A program made the position numbers and the translations under genes. A stretch of DNA of 64,000 nucleotides, from NCBI RefSeq assembly GCF_014200455.1, contig NZ_JACHBW010000013.1, positions 1 through 64,000 on the forward strand. Direction: 5' to 3'. Of the stretch, positions 27,440-36,877 are shown piece by piece (position 1 is the stretch's first letter; every line of letters begins with the position of its first letter). Under the pieces are notes generated by a model. The model had not been told where the DNA came from, searched no databases, and saw only the letters and a program-made list of their open reading frames with translations. The stretch is from Paraburkholderia bannensis. GTDB lineage: Bacteria > Pseudomonadota > Gammaproteobacteria > Burkholderiales > Burkholderiaceae.

Positions 27440-27706
27440 ATGAAGCGTCTGGCGTGGTTGTGGAGAATCGTGAAGGGCGACGCACGCGTGCTGTGGTACG
27501 CGCTGCGCCAGCCCGGCCGTCCGGTCTGGCTGCTGCCGGCGACGGTGCTGCTCGGGCTTTATGCGCTCGATCCGTTCAATTTCGCGCTGCCGGTGGCGGG
27601 CGTGATCGACGATGGCATCATCGTGCCTCTGGTGCTGCACCTGCTGGTGAAGTGCCTGCCGACGGAGATGAGGCGGGCGGGACGGTTTGAAGGGGCGAGG
27701 GGATGA
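27440..27706 (+). CDS. Small DUF1232-like (YkvA-type) membrane protein
   Basis: An 88-residue protein starting MKRLAWLWRIVKGDARVLWY. The hydrophobic core LYALDPFNFALPVAGVIDDGIIVPLVLHLLVKCLP resembles the DUF1232 pattern (DLIPDFIPVLGYLDD followed by hydrophobics), though the Pro-Asp element is altered to DPFNF. Function unknown. It begins 50 bases after the lipoprotein and is convergent with the LysE gene; the two stops are only 18 bases apart. Confidence 0.6.
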   Translation: MKRLAWLWRIVKGDARVLWYALRQPGRPVWLLPATVLLGLYALDPFNFALPVAGVIDDGIIVPLVLHLLVKCLPTEMRRAGRFEGARG

Positions 27707-27724
27707 GGGGGGAAGGTGCAGCCC

Positions 27725-28360
27725 TCAACCGTGGCGCGCAAAGGCAAACACCTGCTCCGCGAACAGTAGCAGCGCCACCACGATCATTGCCGCGCCCGAA
27801 AGCTGGCTGACGATGCGCGCCGCTTTCGGCCGCGTGCCCAGCACCGCCTTCGACCCCAGCCCGACCACCGAATACACCGACGCGCAGTTGAGCATATGCA
27901 GTGCGCCGAGCACCACGATCTGCACGGACACCGACCAGCCCGCGCCGGGCCGCGTGAACTGCGGCAGCAGGGCGACGAACAGCAGGATGGCCTTCGGGTT
28001 GAGGCCGCTGATAGCAAAGCCGCGCAGCGCCCAGCCTTGTTTGCTGCTTTGCGCCTGGCCGTCACCGGATGAGAGTTGCGTCGCGGGCCGCAACACGGTC
28101 TTGACGCCCAGCCAGAGCAGATACGCGCCGCCCACCACCGTCAGCACCGACAGCACGGCCGGCACGCTTGTCACCAGCGTGCCCACGCCCGCCGCGACCA
28201 CCAGCGTGATCGCCAGATAGCCCAGCAGCATCCCGCCCACGGCAGGCGCGACTACGCGACCACGCAGCCCCGCTGAAATCGCATAGGCCCAGTCCGCTCC
28301 CGGGACCATGACGAGGGAGAACGAGACGATCCAGAACGCGGTCAACAGACTTGCTTGCAC
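27725..28360 (-). CDS. LysE/RhtB-family amino-acid exporter
   Basis: A 211-residue membrane protein with about six helices. It contains the family motifs VMVPGADWAYAISAGLRGR, GAYLLWLGVKT and GFAISGLNPKAILLFVALLPQF. Members export amino acids or homoserine lactones. The start is taken as GTG at 28360, because AAGGGAAG lies about seven bases upstream on the minus strand; a longer opening to 28426 lacks a site. It is divergent from an Lrp-family regulator, a common regulatory pair. Confidence 0.85.
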   Translation of the reverse strand: MQASLLTAFWIVSFSLVMVPGADWAYAISAGLRGRVVAPAVGGMLLGYLAITLVVAAGVGTLVTSVPAVLSVLTVVGGAYLLWLGVKTVLRPATQLSSGDGQAQSSKQGWALRGFAISGLNPKAILLFVALLPQFTRPGAGWSVSVQIVVLGALHMLNCASVYSVVGLGSKAVLGTRPKAARIVSQLSGAAMIVVALLLFAEQVFAFARHG

Positions 28361-28472
28361 TGCTGTACTTCCCTTAATTGACGGTGTTTCGCTCGCGATG
28401 AAAGCCTCGGAAGGCACGCGCGCCAAGGTCGCAAATATTAGGGTTTTCCAGCAGAGAAGTGCTCCCTATTTC

Positions 28473-28502
28473 TTGTCGTCGAGTGTCAAATGGCGCTAGT
28501 AT
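28473..28502 (+). promoter_or_regulatory. Sigma-70-like promoter placed for a leaderless mRNA
   Basis: TTGTCG, an 18-base spacer and TAGTAT would start transcription at about 28509-28510, exactly at the ATG of the Lrp-family gene. No Shine-Dalgarno sequence is seen before that ATG. Confidence 0.5.
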
Positions 28503-28509
28503 TTCGCGT

Positions 28510-28962
28510 ATGGATGCTATTGACCGCAAGATTCTTGCTGAGATTCAGCAGGATGGACGACTTTCAATCACGGAGCTGAGCGAGCGGGTGGGCTTGAGCC
28601 TGTCGCCATGCCAGCGGCGGCTGCGCGCGCTTGAGAGCGCGCAGGTCATCAGCGGCTATCGGGCGACGATCGAGCCATCGGCGGTCGGGCTGAATTTTTC
28701 GGCGATCGTGTTCGCGACGCTGCGCGAGGGCAGCAGCGAAAACGTGCAGGATTTCGAAGACGCGCTGGTCGACATTCCCGAGATCACGCGCGCCGAGCGC
28801 CTGTTTGGCGAGCCGGACTACATGCTGCACGTCGTCACGCGCGATCTGAAGGCGTTCCAGACGCTTTACGACCGCCGTCTGCTGCCCTTGCCTTCGGTGC
28901 TGCGGCTCACGTCCACGCTCGTGATGAAGAGCATCTTTCAGGACCGGCCGCTGCCGCTGTAA
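28510..28962 (+). CDS. Lrp/AsnC-family regulator
   Basis: A 150-residue regulator. The N-terminal helix-turn-helix is DRKILAEIQQDGRLSITELSERVGLSLSPCQRRLRAL, and the C-terminal RAM-type ligand domain contains ERLFGEPDYMLHVVTRDL. It lies opposite the LysE exporter and probably controls it in response to an amino acid, as is usual for such pairs (inference). There is no ribosome site upstream; see the promoter entry. Confidence 0.88.
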   Translation: MDAIDRKILAEIQQDGRLSITELSERVGLSLSPCQRRLRALESAQVISGYRATIEPSAVGLNFSAIVFATLREGSSENVQDFEDALVDIPEITRAERLFGEPDYMLHVVTRDLKAFQTLYDRRLLPLPSVLRLTSTLVMKSIFQDRPLPL

Positions 28963-29029
28963 GGCAAAAAGCGGTTGAAGCCTGCGCCTCAACCGCTTTC
29001 GCCATCATCGTCATGACCGCTTCACACGC

Positions 29030-32000
29030 TCATTGCGCCGCGCGCGGCGGCGGTGCGCTCCTGCCGCGCTTCGCGTCCCACCAGACGCGTAACCGGTCCA
29101 TATACAGATACACCACCGGCGTGGTGTAGAGCGTAAGCATCTGGCTCACGATCAGCCCGCCGACGATGGAAATCCCCAGCGGCGCGCGCAGCTCCGCGCC
29201 TTCGCCGCTGCCGAACGCCAGCGGCAACGCGCCCAGCAGCGCCGCGAAGGTGGTCATCATGATCGGCCGGAAGCGCAGCAGACAGGCCTGGAAGATCGCA
29301 TCGCGCGAATTCAGACCCTGGCGCGACGCCTCGATGGCGAAGTCCACCATCATGATCGCGTTCTTCTTGACGATGCCGATCAGCAGGATCACGCCGATCA
29401 GCGCAATGATGCTGAACTCCGTCTTGAAGAGCAGCAGCGCGAGCAGGGCGCCCACGCCCGCCGAGGGCAGCGTCGAGAGGATCGTCAGCGGATGGATATA
29501 GCTCTCGTACAGAATCCCCAGCACGATATAGACGGCCAGCAGCGCCGCCAGGATCAGGACCGGCTGGTTGTCGAGCGATTGCTGGAACGCCTGCGCGGTG
29601 CCCTGGAAACTGCCGTGGATGGTCTGCGGCATGCCGATCTGAGCCATCGTGTCGTAGATGGCTTGCGTAGCGTCCGAGAGCGACTTGCCCGGCGGCAGGT
29701 TGAACGAGATCGTCGAGGCCACGAACTGGCTCTGGTGATTCACCGAAAGCGGCGTGGTGCCCGGTCCGAACGAGGCGATGGCCGAGAGCGGAATCATCGT
29801 TTCCTTCGCGGTGGACACCGCCGCGCCCGAGGACGCGCTCGACTTGCCGCTTGCCGCGAGCGAGTTGGTGGCGAGGTTGCGCGCGGAGTCGGCGGCCAGC
29901 GCCGCGGCGCTCGACGCGGTGGTGCCGCCGGTGCCGCTGGTGCCGCCCGTCGATGCGCTCGTCGTGGTGGTGGATGCGGTGACCGTGCCTGCCGTCGCGT
30001 TGGTGCTCTGCGCGCCGCTCGCCGTGCCGCCCGAGGTGCTGACCCAGATCTGCTTGAGCATCTCCGGGCTTTGCCAGTATTGCGGCGCGACTTCCATCAC
30101 GACGTGGTACTGGTTGAGCGGGTTGTAGATCGTCGAGACCTGGCGTTGGCCGAACGCGTCGTAGAGCGTGTTGTCGATCTGCGAAGGCGTGATTTTCAGG
30201 CGCGCGGCGCTCTGGCGGTCGATCGTCACCATCGACTCCAGGCCGCCTTGCTGCTGGTCCGAATTCACATCGGCGAGTTCGGGGCGCGCCTGTAGCGCCT
30301 CGGTGAGCTTGGGCCCCCACTTGTAGAGATCGGTGGTGTTATCCGCAAGCAGGGTGAACTGGTACTGCGCGTTCGACTGCCGCCCGCCCACGCGGATATC
30401 CTGCACGGCCTGCAGGAAGGTACGCGCGCCCGCCACGTTCGAGAGCGGCCCGCGCAATTGCGCGATCACTTCGTCGGCGGACAGCTTGCGCTCGCTCTTG
30501 GGCTTGAGCGAGATGAACATGAAGCCGGCGTTGGTTGCGCGGCCGCCCGTGAAGCCCGCGACCGAATCGACGGCCGGGTTCGCCTGCACGATACGCTGCA
30601 TCTCGGCGAATTTCACTTTCATCGCCTGAAACGAAGTGGACTGGTCCGCCTGAATGCCGCCGACCAGCCGTCCGGTGTCCTGTTGCGGGAAGAAGCCCTT
30701 GGGCACGATCACGTAGAGCACCACGTTCAGCGCGATGGTGGCGATCAAGATCAGCAGGATCAGCAGCGGACGCGCCAGCGCCCAGCCAAGCGTGCGCTCG
30801 TAGCCGCCCTGCAGGCGCAGGAAGCCGCGTTCGAGCCACTGCGCGAAGCGGCCTTCCTGCTTCTTTTCGTGGTGCTCGTCGAGCAGCCGCGAGCACATCA
30901 TCGGCGTGAGCGTGAGGGAGACGGCCAGCGACACCGCAATCGCCAGCGACAGCGTGAGCGCGAATTCGCGGAACAGGCGTCCGACGATGCCGCCCATCAG
31001 CAGGATCGGCAGGAACACGGCCACCAGCGAGACGCTGATCGAGAGCACCGTGAAGCCCACTTCGCGCGCGCCGATCAGCGCCGCTTCCAGGCGCGTCTTG
31101 CCGCTTTCGATATGCCGCGAGATGTTTTCCAGCACCACGATGGCGTCGTCGACCACGAAGCCTGTCGCGATGGTCAGCGCCATCAGCGAAAGGTTGTCGA
31201 GCGAGAAGCCCATCAGATACATGGCGGCGAAGGTGCCGATGATCGAGATCGGCACGGCCACGCTCGGTATCAGCGTCGCGCGCCAGTTGCGCAGGAACAG
31301 GAACACCACCATCACGACCAGCGCCACGGCGATGATGAGTGTGCGCTCGGTGTCCTTGAGCGAGGAGCGGATCGTCACCGAGCGGTCGGAAGTGGGGATC
31401 ACTTCCACGTCGGCGGGCAGCGAGGCCTTCAACTGCGGCAGCATCGCGATCACGCGGTCGACGGTCTCGATGATGTTCGCGCCGGGCTGGCGGTACAGGA
31501 TGACCAGCACCGAATGCTTGCCGTTGGCCAGACCCAGGTTGCGCAGGTCCTCCACCGAATCGACCACTTCACCCACGTCCGAGAGCTTCACGCCCGCGTT
31601 GTTGCGGTAGGCGATCACCAGATCCTTGTACTGGCTGGCCTTGCTCGCCTGGTCGTTGGTGTAGATCTGGAAGCGCTGCGGGCCGAATTCGATGTCGCCT
31701 TTCGGGCTGTTCGCGTTGGCGGAGGCCAGCGCCGCGCGCACGTCTTCCAGACCGATGCCGTAGTGAAACAGCGCGTGCGGCTCCAGTTCCACGCGCACGG
31801 CGGGATTGGCCGAGCCGCTCACGTCCACTTCGCCGATGCCGTCCACCTGCGAGAGCGACTGCTGGAGGACCGTGGCTGCGGAATCGTAGAGCTGGCCCGC
31901 GCTGAGCGTGGGCGAGGTGAGCGCGAGGATCAGGATCGGCGCGTCGGCGGGATTGACCTTGTGGTACGTGGGGTTCGAGCGCAGGCTCGTCGGCAGGTCG

Positions 32001-32350
32001 GCGCGCGCGGCATTGATGGCGGCCTGCACGTCGCGCGCTGCGCCGTCGATGTCGCGGTTCAGGCCGAACTGCAGCGTGATGCGCGTGCTGCCCACCGAGC
32101 TTTGCGAGGTCATCTCGCTCACGTCGGCGATCGAACCCAGGTGCCGTTCCAGCGGGCTCGCCACGCTGGTCGCCACGGTTTCCGGGCTGGCGCCCGGCAG
32201 TGACGCCTGTACCGAAATGGTCGGGAAGTCCACCTGCGGCAGCGGCGCGACCGGCAGTTTCGTGAACGCGAACAGGCCGGCCAGCGCGATGCCCAGCGCC
32301 AGCAGCGTGGTGGCGACGGGGCGCGAAATGAAAGGGCGCGAGAGATTCAT
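29030..32350 (-). CDS. mdtC: MdtC-type RND efflux permease with large periplasmic insert
   Basis: A 1106-residue RND transporter. It follows the MdtC pattern closely (FISRPVATTLL, LPVAPLPQVDFPTI, GFVVDDAIVVLENI with the proton-relay Asp pair, LGILYESYIHPLTILSTLPSAG, YTTPVVYLYMDRLR). It is about 80 residues longer than the roughly 1025 of Escherichia coli. The excess is one block of Ser/Thr/Ala/Gly between IWVST and IPLSAIASFGPG. The ATG at 32350 (MNLSRPF) is four bases after the mdtB stop. It pumps drugs or other toxic compounds from the inner membrane. Confidence 0.92.
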   Translation of the reverse strand: MNLSRPFISRPVATTLLALGIALAGLFAFTKLPVAPLPQVDFPTISVQASLPGASPETVATSVASPLERHLGSIADVSEMTSQSSVGSTRITLQFGLNRDIDGAARDVQAAINAARADLPTSLRSNPTYHKVNPADAPILILALTSPTLSAGQLYDSAATVLQQSLSQVDGIGEVDVSGSANPAVRVELEPHALFHYGIGLEDVRAALASANANSPKGDIEFGPQRFQIYTNDQASKASQYKDLVIAYRNNAGVKLSDVGEVVDSVEDLRNLGLANGKHSVLVILYRQPGANIIETVDRVIAMLPQLKASLPADVEVIPTSDRSVTIRSSLKDTERTLIIAVALVVMVVFLFLRNWRATLIPSVAVPISIIGTFAAMYLMGFSLDNLSLMALTIATGFVVDDAIVVLENISRHIESGKTRLEAALIGAREVGFTVLSISVSLVAVFLPILLMGGIVGRLFREFALTLSLAIAVSLAVSLTLTPMMCSRLLDEHHEKKQEGRFAQWLERGFLRLQGGYERTLGWALARPLLILLILIATIALNVVLYVIVPKGFFPQQDTGRLVGGIQADQSTSFQAMKVKFAEMQRIVQANPAVDSVAGFTGGRATNAGFMFISLKPKSERKLSADEVIAQLRGPLSNVAGARTFLQAVQDIRVGGRQSNAQYQFTLLADNTTDLYKWGPKLTEALQARPELADVNSDQQQGGLESMVTIDRQSAARLKITPSQIDNTLYDAFGQRQVSTIYNPLNQYHVVMEVAPQYWQSPEMLKQIWVSTSGGTASGAQSTNATAGTVTASTTTTSASTGGTSGTGGTTASSAAALAADSARNLATNSLAASGKSSASSGAAVSTAKETMIPLSAIASFGPGTTPLSVNHQSQFVASTISFNLPPGKSLSDATQAIYDTMAQIGMPQTIHGSFQGTAQAFQQSLDNQPVLILAALLAVYIVLGILYESYIHPLTILSTLPSAGVGALLALLLFKTEFSIIALIGVILLIGIVKKNAIMMVDFAIEASRQGLNSRDAIFQACLLRFRPIMMTTFAALLGALPLAFGSGEGAELRAPLGISIVGGLIVSQMLTLYTTPVVYLYMDRLRVWWDAKRGRSAPPPRAAQ
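29803..30048 (-). other. Low-complexity Ser/Thr/Ala/Gly insert encoded in mdtC
   Basis: This part of mdtC encodes about 82 residues, nearly all Ser, Thr, Ala or Gly (for example TASTTTTSASTGG and AASGKSSASSG). In the remembered E. coli MdtC, about seven residues (NNEGKA) occupy this place. The reading frame stays open, so it is an in-frame expansion in the periplasmic docking region, not a frameshift. Boundaries are approximate. Confidence 0.8.
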
Positions 32351-32354
32351 CGCG

Positions 32355-35300
32355 TCATGACTCCGCGTCAGCCGAAGGCGCAGGCGGGGCGGGCGGTGTT
32401 GGCGGGGTTGGATTCGAGCCGCCGCCAAAGCGCTTGCGCATGCGTGCCGCGAGCGAATCGAAGGCCAGATAGATCACCGGCGTGGTGAACAGCGTGAGCG
32501 CCTGCGACACGATCAGACCGCCCGCGATCGCAATCCCCAGCGGCCGGCGCAACTCCGAACCCGCACCCGTGCCGAGCATCAGCGGCAGTGCGCCGAGCAG
32601 CGCCGCCATCGTCGTCATCATGATCGGGCGGAAACGCAGCAGACACGCCTGATAGATCGCCTCGCGCGGCGGCTTGCCTTCGTTGCGTTCGGCGTCGAGC
32701 GCGAAGTCGATCATCATGATCGCGTTTTTCTTGACGATGCCGATCAGCAGCACGATGCCGATGATGCCGATGATGTCCAGATCGTGCCCGGTGATCATCA
32801 GCGCGAGCAGCGCGCCGATCCCCGCCGACGGCAGCGTCGAGAGAATCGTGATCGGGTGCACGAAGCTCTCGTACAGCACGCCCAGCACGATATACATCGT
32901 CACGATGGCCGCGAGGATCAGGAACAGTTCGTTCGAGAGCGAAGCCTGGAACGCCAGCGCGGCGCCCTGGAAGCGCGTCTGGAACGAACCCGGCAGGCCG
33001 ATGTCCTGTTCCGCCTGCTGGATCGCCTTGACCGCCGCGCCGAGCGACGCGCCCGGCGCGAGGTTGAACGAGACGGTCGTGGCCGGGAACTGCGAGAGGT
33101 GCGAGACCAGCAGCGGCGCGGGACGCTCGTGGAACTTCGCGATGGCCGACAGCGGCACCTGCCCCGTCGTCGAAGTCGAGGAGGGCAGGTAGATCGAGTT
33201 CAGCGAATCGGTGTAGTGCTGCATCACCGGATCGGCTTCCAGGATCACGCGGTACTGGTTGGACTGCGTGAAGATGGTCGAGATGATGCGCTGGCCGTAG
33301 GCGTCGTAGAGCGCGTTGTCGACGGTCGCGGGCGTGATGCCGTAGCGCGCCGCGCTCGCGCGGTCGATCTCGATGAACACCGACGAGCCCTGATCCTGCA
33401 GATCGGTGGCCACGTCGGCGAGTTCGGGCACCTGCTGCAGGCGGCGCACGAGCCTGGGCACCCAGGTCGTGAAGTCCTGGATATTGGGCGTCGTCAGCAT
33501 GAACTGATACTGCGTGGGGCTGACCGTCGAATCGATGGTCAGATCCTGCACCGGCTGCATGAAGAGCGTCGCGCCCGCCACCTGCGAAGTCGATTGCTGC
33601 AGATCGCGGATGATCTCGCTGGCGGTTTCGCTGCGGTCGTCGCGCGGCTTCAGGTTGATGAGCATGCGCCCGCTGTTGAGCGTGATGTTCGAGCCGTCCA
33701 CGCCGATGAACGAGGTCAGGCTATCCACGTTCTCGTTCTTGAGGATCTCGTTGGCGAGCGCCTGCTGGCGCTCGGCCATCGACGCATACGAGACCGACTG
33801 GGGCGCCTGCGTGATTGCCTGGATCACGCCCGTGTCCTGCACCGGAAAGAAGCCCTTGGGCACCACCACATAGAGAAAGCCGGTGAGCACCAGCGTGATC
33901 GCGAACACCAGCAGCGTGAGGCGCTGGCGTGCCAGCACCCAGTCGAGCGCCACGCCGTAACGGCCAATGATGTAGTCGAAGAACGCGTGCACGCGCGCCT
34001 CGAAACGGCGGCTTTCGGCGGGCGGCGTGTGGCGCAGCATCTTCGCGCACATCATCGGCACGAGGGTAAGCGACACCACCGCCGAAATCACGATGGTCAC
34101 GGCCAGCGTGATGGCGAATTCGTGAAAAAGACGGCCGACCACATCGCCCATGAAGAGCAGCGGAATCAGCACGGCGATCAGCGAGACCGTCAGCGAGATG
34201 ATGGTGAAGCCGATCTGTTTCGAGCCCTTGAGCGCCGCTTCGAGCGGCGTTTCGCCGTCCTCCACGTAGCGCGCGATGTTCTCGATCATGACAATGGCGT
34301 CGTCCACCACGAAGCCGGTGGCGATGGTCAGCGCCATCAGCGAGAGGTTGTCGAGCGAGAAGCCGCACAGATACATCACCGCCAGCGTGCCGATCAGCGA
34401 AAGCGGTACGGAAAGACTCGGAATGATGGTCGCGTAGATGTTGGCGAGGAACAGGTACATCACCAGCACCACCAGCACGACCGACATCAGCAGTTCGAAC
34501 TGCACGTCGCGCACCGAGGCGCGGATCGTGGTGGTGCGGTCGGTGACGATCTGCACGTCGAGCGATTGCGGCAGCGATTCCTGCAACTGCGGCAGGAGCG
34601 CCTTGATGTTGTCCACCACCGCGATCACGTTCGCGCCCGGCTGGCGTTGCACGTTCAGGATGATCGCGGGCGTGTCGTTCACCCACGCCCCGAGCTTGGT
34701 GTTCTCCGCGCCCTGCACGATGTTGGCCACGTCCGTGAGCATCACCGGGCGACCGTTGCGATAGGCGATGACGGCGTCCTTGTAGGCGTCGGCGTCGGTC
34801 AGCTGGTCGTTGGCGTTGATGGTGTAGGCGCGCGTCGGGCCGTCGAAGTTGCCCTTAGGCGTGTTGACGTTGAGGTTCGAGATGCTGGTGCGCAGGTCGT
34901 CCAGATTGAGGCCGTAGGCCGCGAGCGCGCGCGGGTTCGCCTGAATCCGCACGGCCGGGCGTTGGCCGCCCGACAGGCTCACCAGACCCACGCCCGCGAC
35001 CTGCGAGATCTTTTGCGCGAGGCGCGTGTCGGCGAGATCCTGGATCTGCGTGAGCGGCAGCGTCTTCGAGGTGATCGCGAGCGTGATGATCGGCGCGTCG
35101 GCCGGGTTGACCTTGGCGTAGATCGGCGGCGCGGGCAGGTCCGAGGGCAGCAGGTTGCCGGCCGCGTTGATGGCGGCCTGCACTTCCTGTTCGGCGATAT
35201 CGAGCGGCAGGTCGAGGCTGAACTGCAGCGTGATCACCGACGAGCCAGCCGAACTTTGCGACGACATCTGGTTGAGCGACGGCATCTGCCCGAACTGGCG

Positions 35301-35504
35301 TTCGAGCGGCGCGGTCACGGAGGACGTCATCACGTCCGGGCTCGCGCCCGGATAGAAGGTCTGCACCTGGATGGTCGGGTAATCGACTTCAGGCAGCGCG
35401 GACAGCGGCAAGAAACGCAGTGCGACGAGACCGACCAGCATGATCGCCGCCATGAGCAGCGCCGTGCCGACCGGGCGCAGGATAAAGGCGCGGGACGGAT
35501 TCAT
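32355..35504 (-). CDS. mdtB: MdtB-type RND efflux permease
   Basis: A 1049-residue RND transporter matching MdtB throughout: FILRPVGTALLM, LPEVDYPTIQVQTFYPGASPDVMTS, QRPAVRIQANP, GFVVDDAIVMIENIARYVEDGE, LGVLYESFVHPITILSTLPSAG. It forms the heteromultimeric pump with MdtC. The C-terminus is a Pro/Ala-rich tail (TPPTPPAPPAPS). It follows mdtA after five bases and precedes mdtC, giving the order A-B-C on the minus strand. Confidence 0.93.
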   Translation of the reverse strand: MNPSRAFILRPVGTALLMAAIMLVGLVALRFLPLSALPEVDYPTIQVQTFYPGASPDVMTSSVTAPLERQFGQMPSLNQMSSQSSAGSSVITLQFSLDLPLDIAEQEVQAAINAAGNLLPSDLPAPPIYAKVNPADAPIITLAITSKTLPLTQIQDLADTRLAQKISQVAGVGLVSLSGGQRPAVRIQANPRALAAYGLNLDDLRTSISNLNVNTPKGNFDGPTRAYTINANDQLTDADAYKDAVIAYRNGRPVMLTDVANIVQGAENTKLGAWVNDTPAIILNVQRQPGANVIAVVDNIKALLPQLQESLPQSLDVQIVTDRTTTIRASVRDVQFELLMSVVLVVLVMYLFLANIYATIIPSLSVPLSLIGTLAVMYLCGFSLDNLSLMALTIATGFVVDDAIVMIENIARYVEDGETPLEAALKGSKQIGFTIISLTVSLIAVLIPLLFMGDVVGRLFHEFAITLAVTIVISAVVSLTLVPMMCAKMLRHTPPAESRRFEARVHAFFDYIIGRYGVALDWVLARQRLTLLVFAITLVLTGFLYVVVPKGFFPVQDTGVIQAITQAPQSVSYASMAERQQALANEILKNENVDSLTSFIGVDGSNITLNSGRMLINLKPRDDRSETASEIIRDLQQSTSQVAGATLFMQPVQDLTIDSTVSPTQYQFMLTTPNIQDFTTWVPRLVRRLQQVPELADVATDLQDQGSSVFIEIDRASAARYGITPATVDNALYDAYGQRIISTIFTQSNQYRVILEADPVMQHYTDSLNSIYLPSSTSTTGQVPLSAIAKFHERPAPLLVSHLSQFPATTVSFNLAPGASLGAAVKAIQQAEQDIGLPGSFQTRFQGAALAFQASLSNELFLILAAIVTMYIVLGVLYESFVHPITILSTLPSAGIGALLALMITGHDLDIIGIIGIVLLIGIVKKNAIMMIDFALDAERNEGKPPREAIYQACLLRFRPIMMTTMAALLGALPLMLGTGAGSELRRPLGIAIAGGLIVSQALTLFTTPVIYLAFDSLAARMRKRFGGGSNPTPPTPPAPPAPSADAES

Positions 35505-35509
35505 GCGGC

Positions 35510-36877
35510 TTACTGGCCCGAAGTCTCGGAAGCGTGGCGGCGATGGCCGTGGTGCGCGCCGGAGGCCGCATTGGCTCCTGAAGCGGCCGATGCACCCGAA
35601 GCGTGCTTGGGATGCGCGGCGGGAATCGTGATCTTCGCGCCTTCGCGCAGGCGGTCCGAACCGTCGATCACCACACGCTCGCCCACGGCGAGCCCCGAGG
35701 CGATGCTGGTGCGCTCGGCGTCGATCGGGCCGACCTTGACCACGCGCACCGTGACGGTGTTATCCGGCTTCACCACATACACATACTGGCCTTGCGAGCC
35801 GTTGAGCACGGCCGAAGTCGGCACGATCACGGCGTTGTGGATCGTATCGACCAGCAGGCGCGCATTGACGAACTGGTTCGGGAACAGCGACTCGTCGCTA
35901 TTGGCGAAGCTCGCGCGCAGTTTTACCGTGCCGGTGGTGGTGTCGATCTGGTTGTCGATGGTCTGCACGAAGCCATTCTGCAGCAGCGTGGTGTTGCTGC
36001 GGTCATAAGCGGCCACGGACATCTTCGTGCCCGCGTGCAACTGCTTCATGATCGACGGCAGATTGTCTTCCGAGGTGGTGAAGATCACGCTGATCGGCTG
36101 CAACTGCGTGAGCACGACGATGCCGTTGGTGTCGCCCGACGTCACGTAGTTGCCCGGATCGACCTGACGCAGGCCGACGCGGCCCGACACGGGCGCGGTG
36201 ATGCGCGCGTAGGTGAGGTCGAGTTTGTAGGTGTCGATATTGGCCTGATCGGACTTGACCGTGCCTTCGTACTGCTTGACGAGCGAGGCCTGGGTGTCGA
36301 CCTGTTGGCTCGCGATTGAGTCCTGCGAGAGCAGCGTCTGATAGCGCTTGAGGTCCAGGCGCGCGGTGGCAAGCAGCGCCTGGTCGCGCGCGAGCTGGCC
36401 TTCGGCGTTGGCAAGCGAGATCTGATAGGGGCGCGGGTCGATCTGGGCCAGCACGTCGCCCTGCTTGACCATCTGGCCTTCCTGGAAGTTGACGCTTTGC
36501 AGCGTGCCCGATAGTTGCGTGCGCACCGTGACGTCGGCCAGCGGCGTGACGGTGCCAAGCGCCGTGATGACGATGGGCATGTCGCCGGACGCGGCCGTCG
36601 CCACGCTCACGGGCTGCGGCTGGTTGGCGAAGGCGCCGCCGCCGCTGCGTCCGGCGTGACGACCGCTGCTGCCGCTCGCCGCGCTGGACGCACCTGCGGC
36701 GCCGCTCGCACTGCGGCTCCACGGCTGCCAGCGCAGCAGCACGATGGCCGCGACGATCAACACGACCGCAATCGCAATCAGCTTGCCGCGGCTCTTGCGC
36801 GGCGCCGCAGCGCCCGTGGGGGGCGAGGGCGGCATGTCTCGACGAGGGGAATCCGGGCGCTTTTCTTGTTGATCCAT
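35510..36877 (-). CDS. mdtA: MdtA-type periplasmic adaptor of the RND pump
   Basis: A 455-residue membrane-fusion protein. It has a membrane anchor (KLIAIAVVLIVAAIVLL), a Ser/Gly-rich linker, the lipoyl half-motifs (VNFQEGQMVKQGDVLAQIDPRPY and LDLTYARITAPVSGRVGLRQVDPGN) and beta-barrel segments. The last 30 residues are His/Ala/Ser-rich (ASGAHHGHRRHAS), an unusual tail. It links the inner-membrane pump to an outer-membrane channel, which is not encoded nearby. No BaeSR-like regulator gene adjoins the operon. Confidence 0.92.
   Translation of the reverse strand: MDQQEKRPDSPRRDMPPSPPTGAAAPRKSRGKLIAIAVVLIVAAIVLLRWQPWSRSASGAAGASSAASGSSGRHAGRSGGGAFANQPQPVSVATAASGDMPIVITALGTVTPLADVTVRTQLSGTLQSVNFQEGQMVKQGDVLAQIDPRPYQISLANAEGQLARDQALLATARLDLKRYQTLLSQDSIASQQVDTQASLVKQYEGTVKSDQANIDTYKLDLTYARITAPVSGRVGLRQVDPGNYVTSGDTNGIVVLTQLQPISVIFTTSEDNLPSIMKQLHAGTKMSVAAYDRSNTTLLQNGFVQTIDNQIDTTTGTVKLRASFANSDESLFPNQFVNARLLVDTIHNAVIVPTSAVLNGSQGQYVYVVKPDNTVTVRVVKVGPIDAERTSIASGLAVGERVVIDGSDRLREGAKITIPAAHPKHASGASAASGANAASGAHHGHRRHASETSGQ

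Noticed and set aside
27687..28220. 177-codon plus-strand opening over the LysE gene
   Set aside because: Antisense to a clear LysE-family membrane protein.
30458..32203. Plus-strand opening of 581 codons over mdtC
   Set aside because: Same type of antisense shadow with no recognisable domain.
32784..36008. Very long plus-strand opening (1074 codons) over mdtB and mdtA
   Set aside because: Composition is Arg/His/Asp/Val-rich with no motif. It is antisense to unmistakable RND genes.
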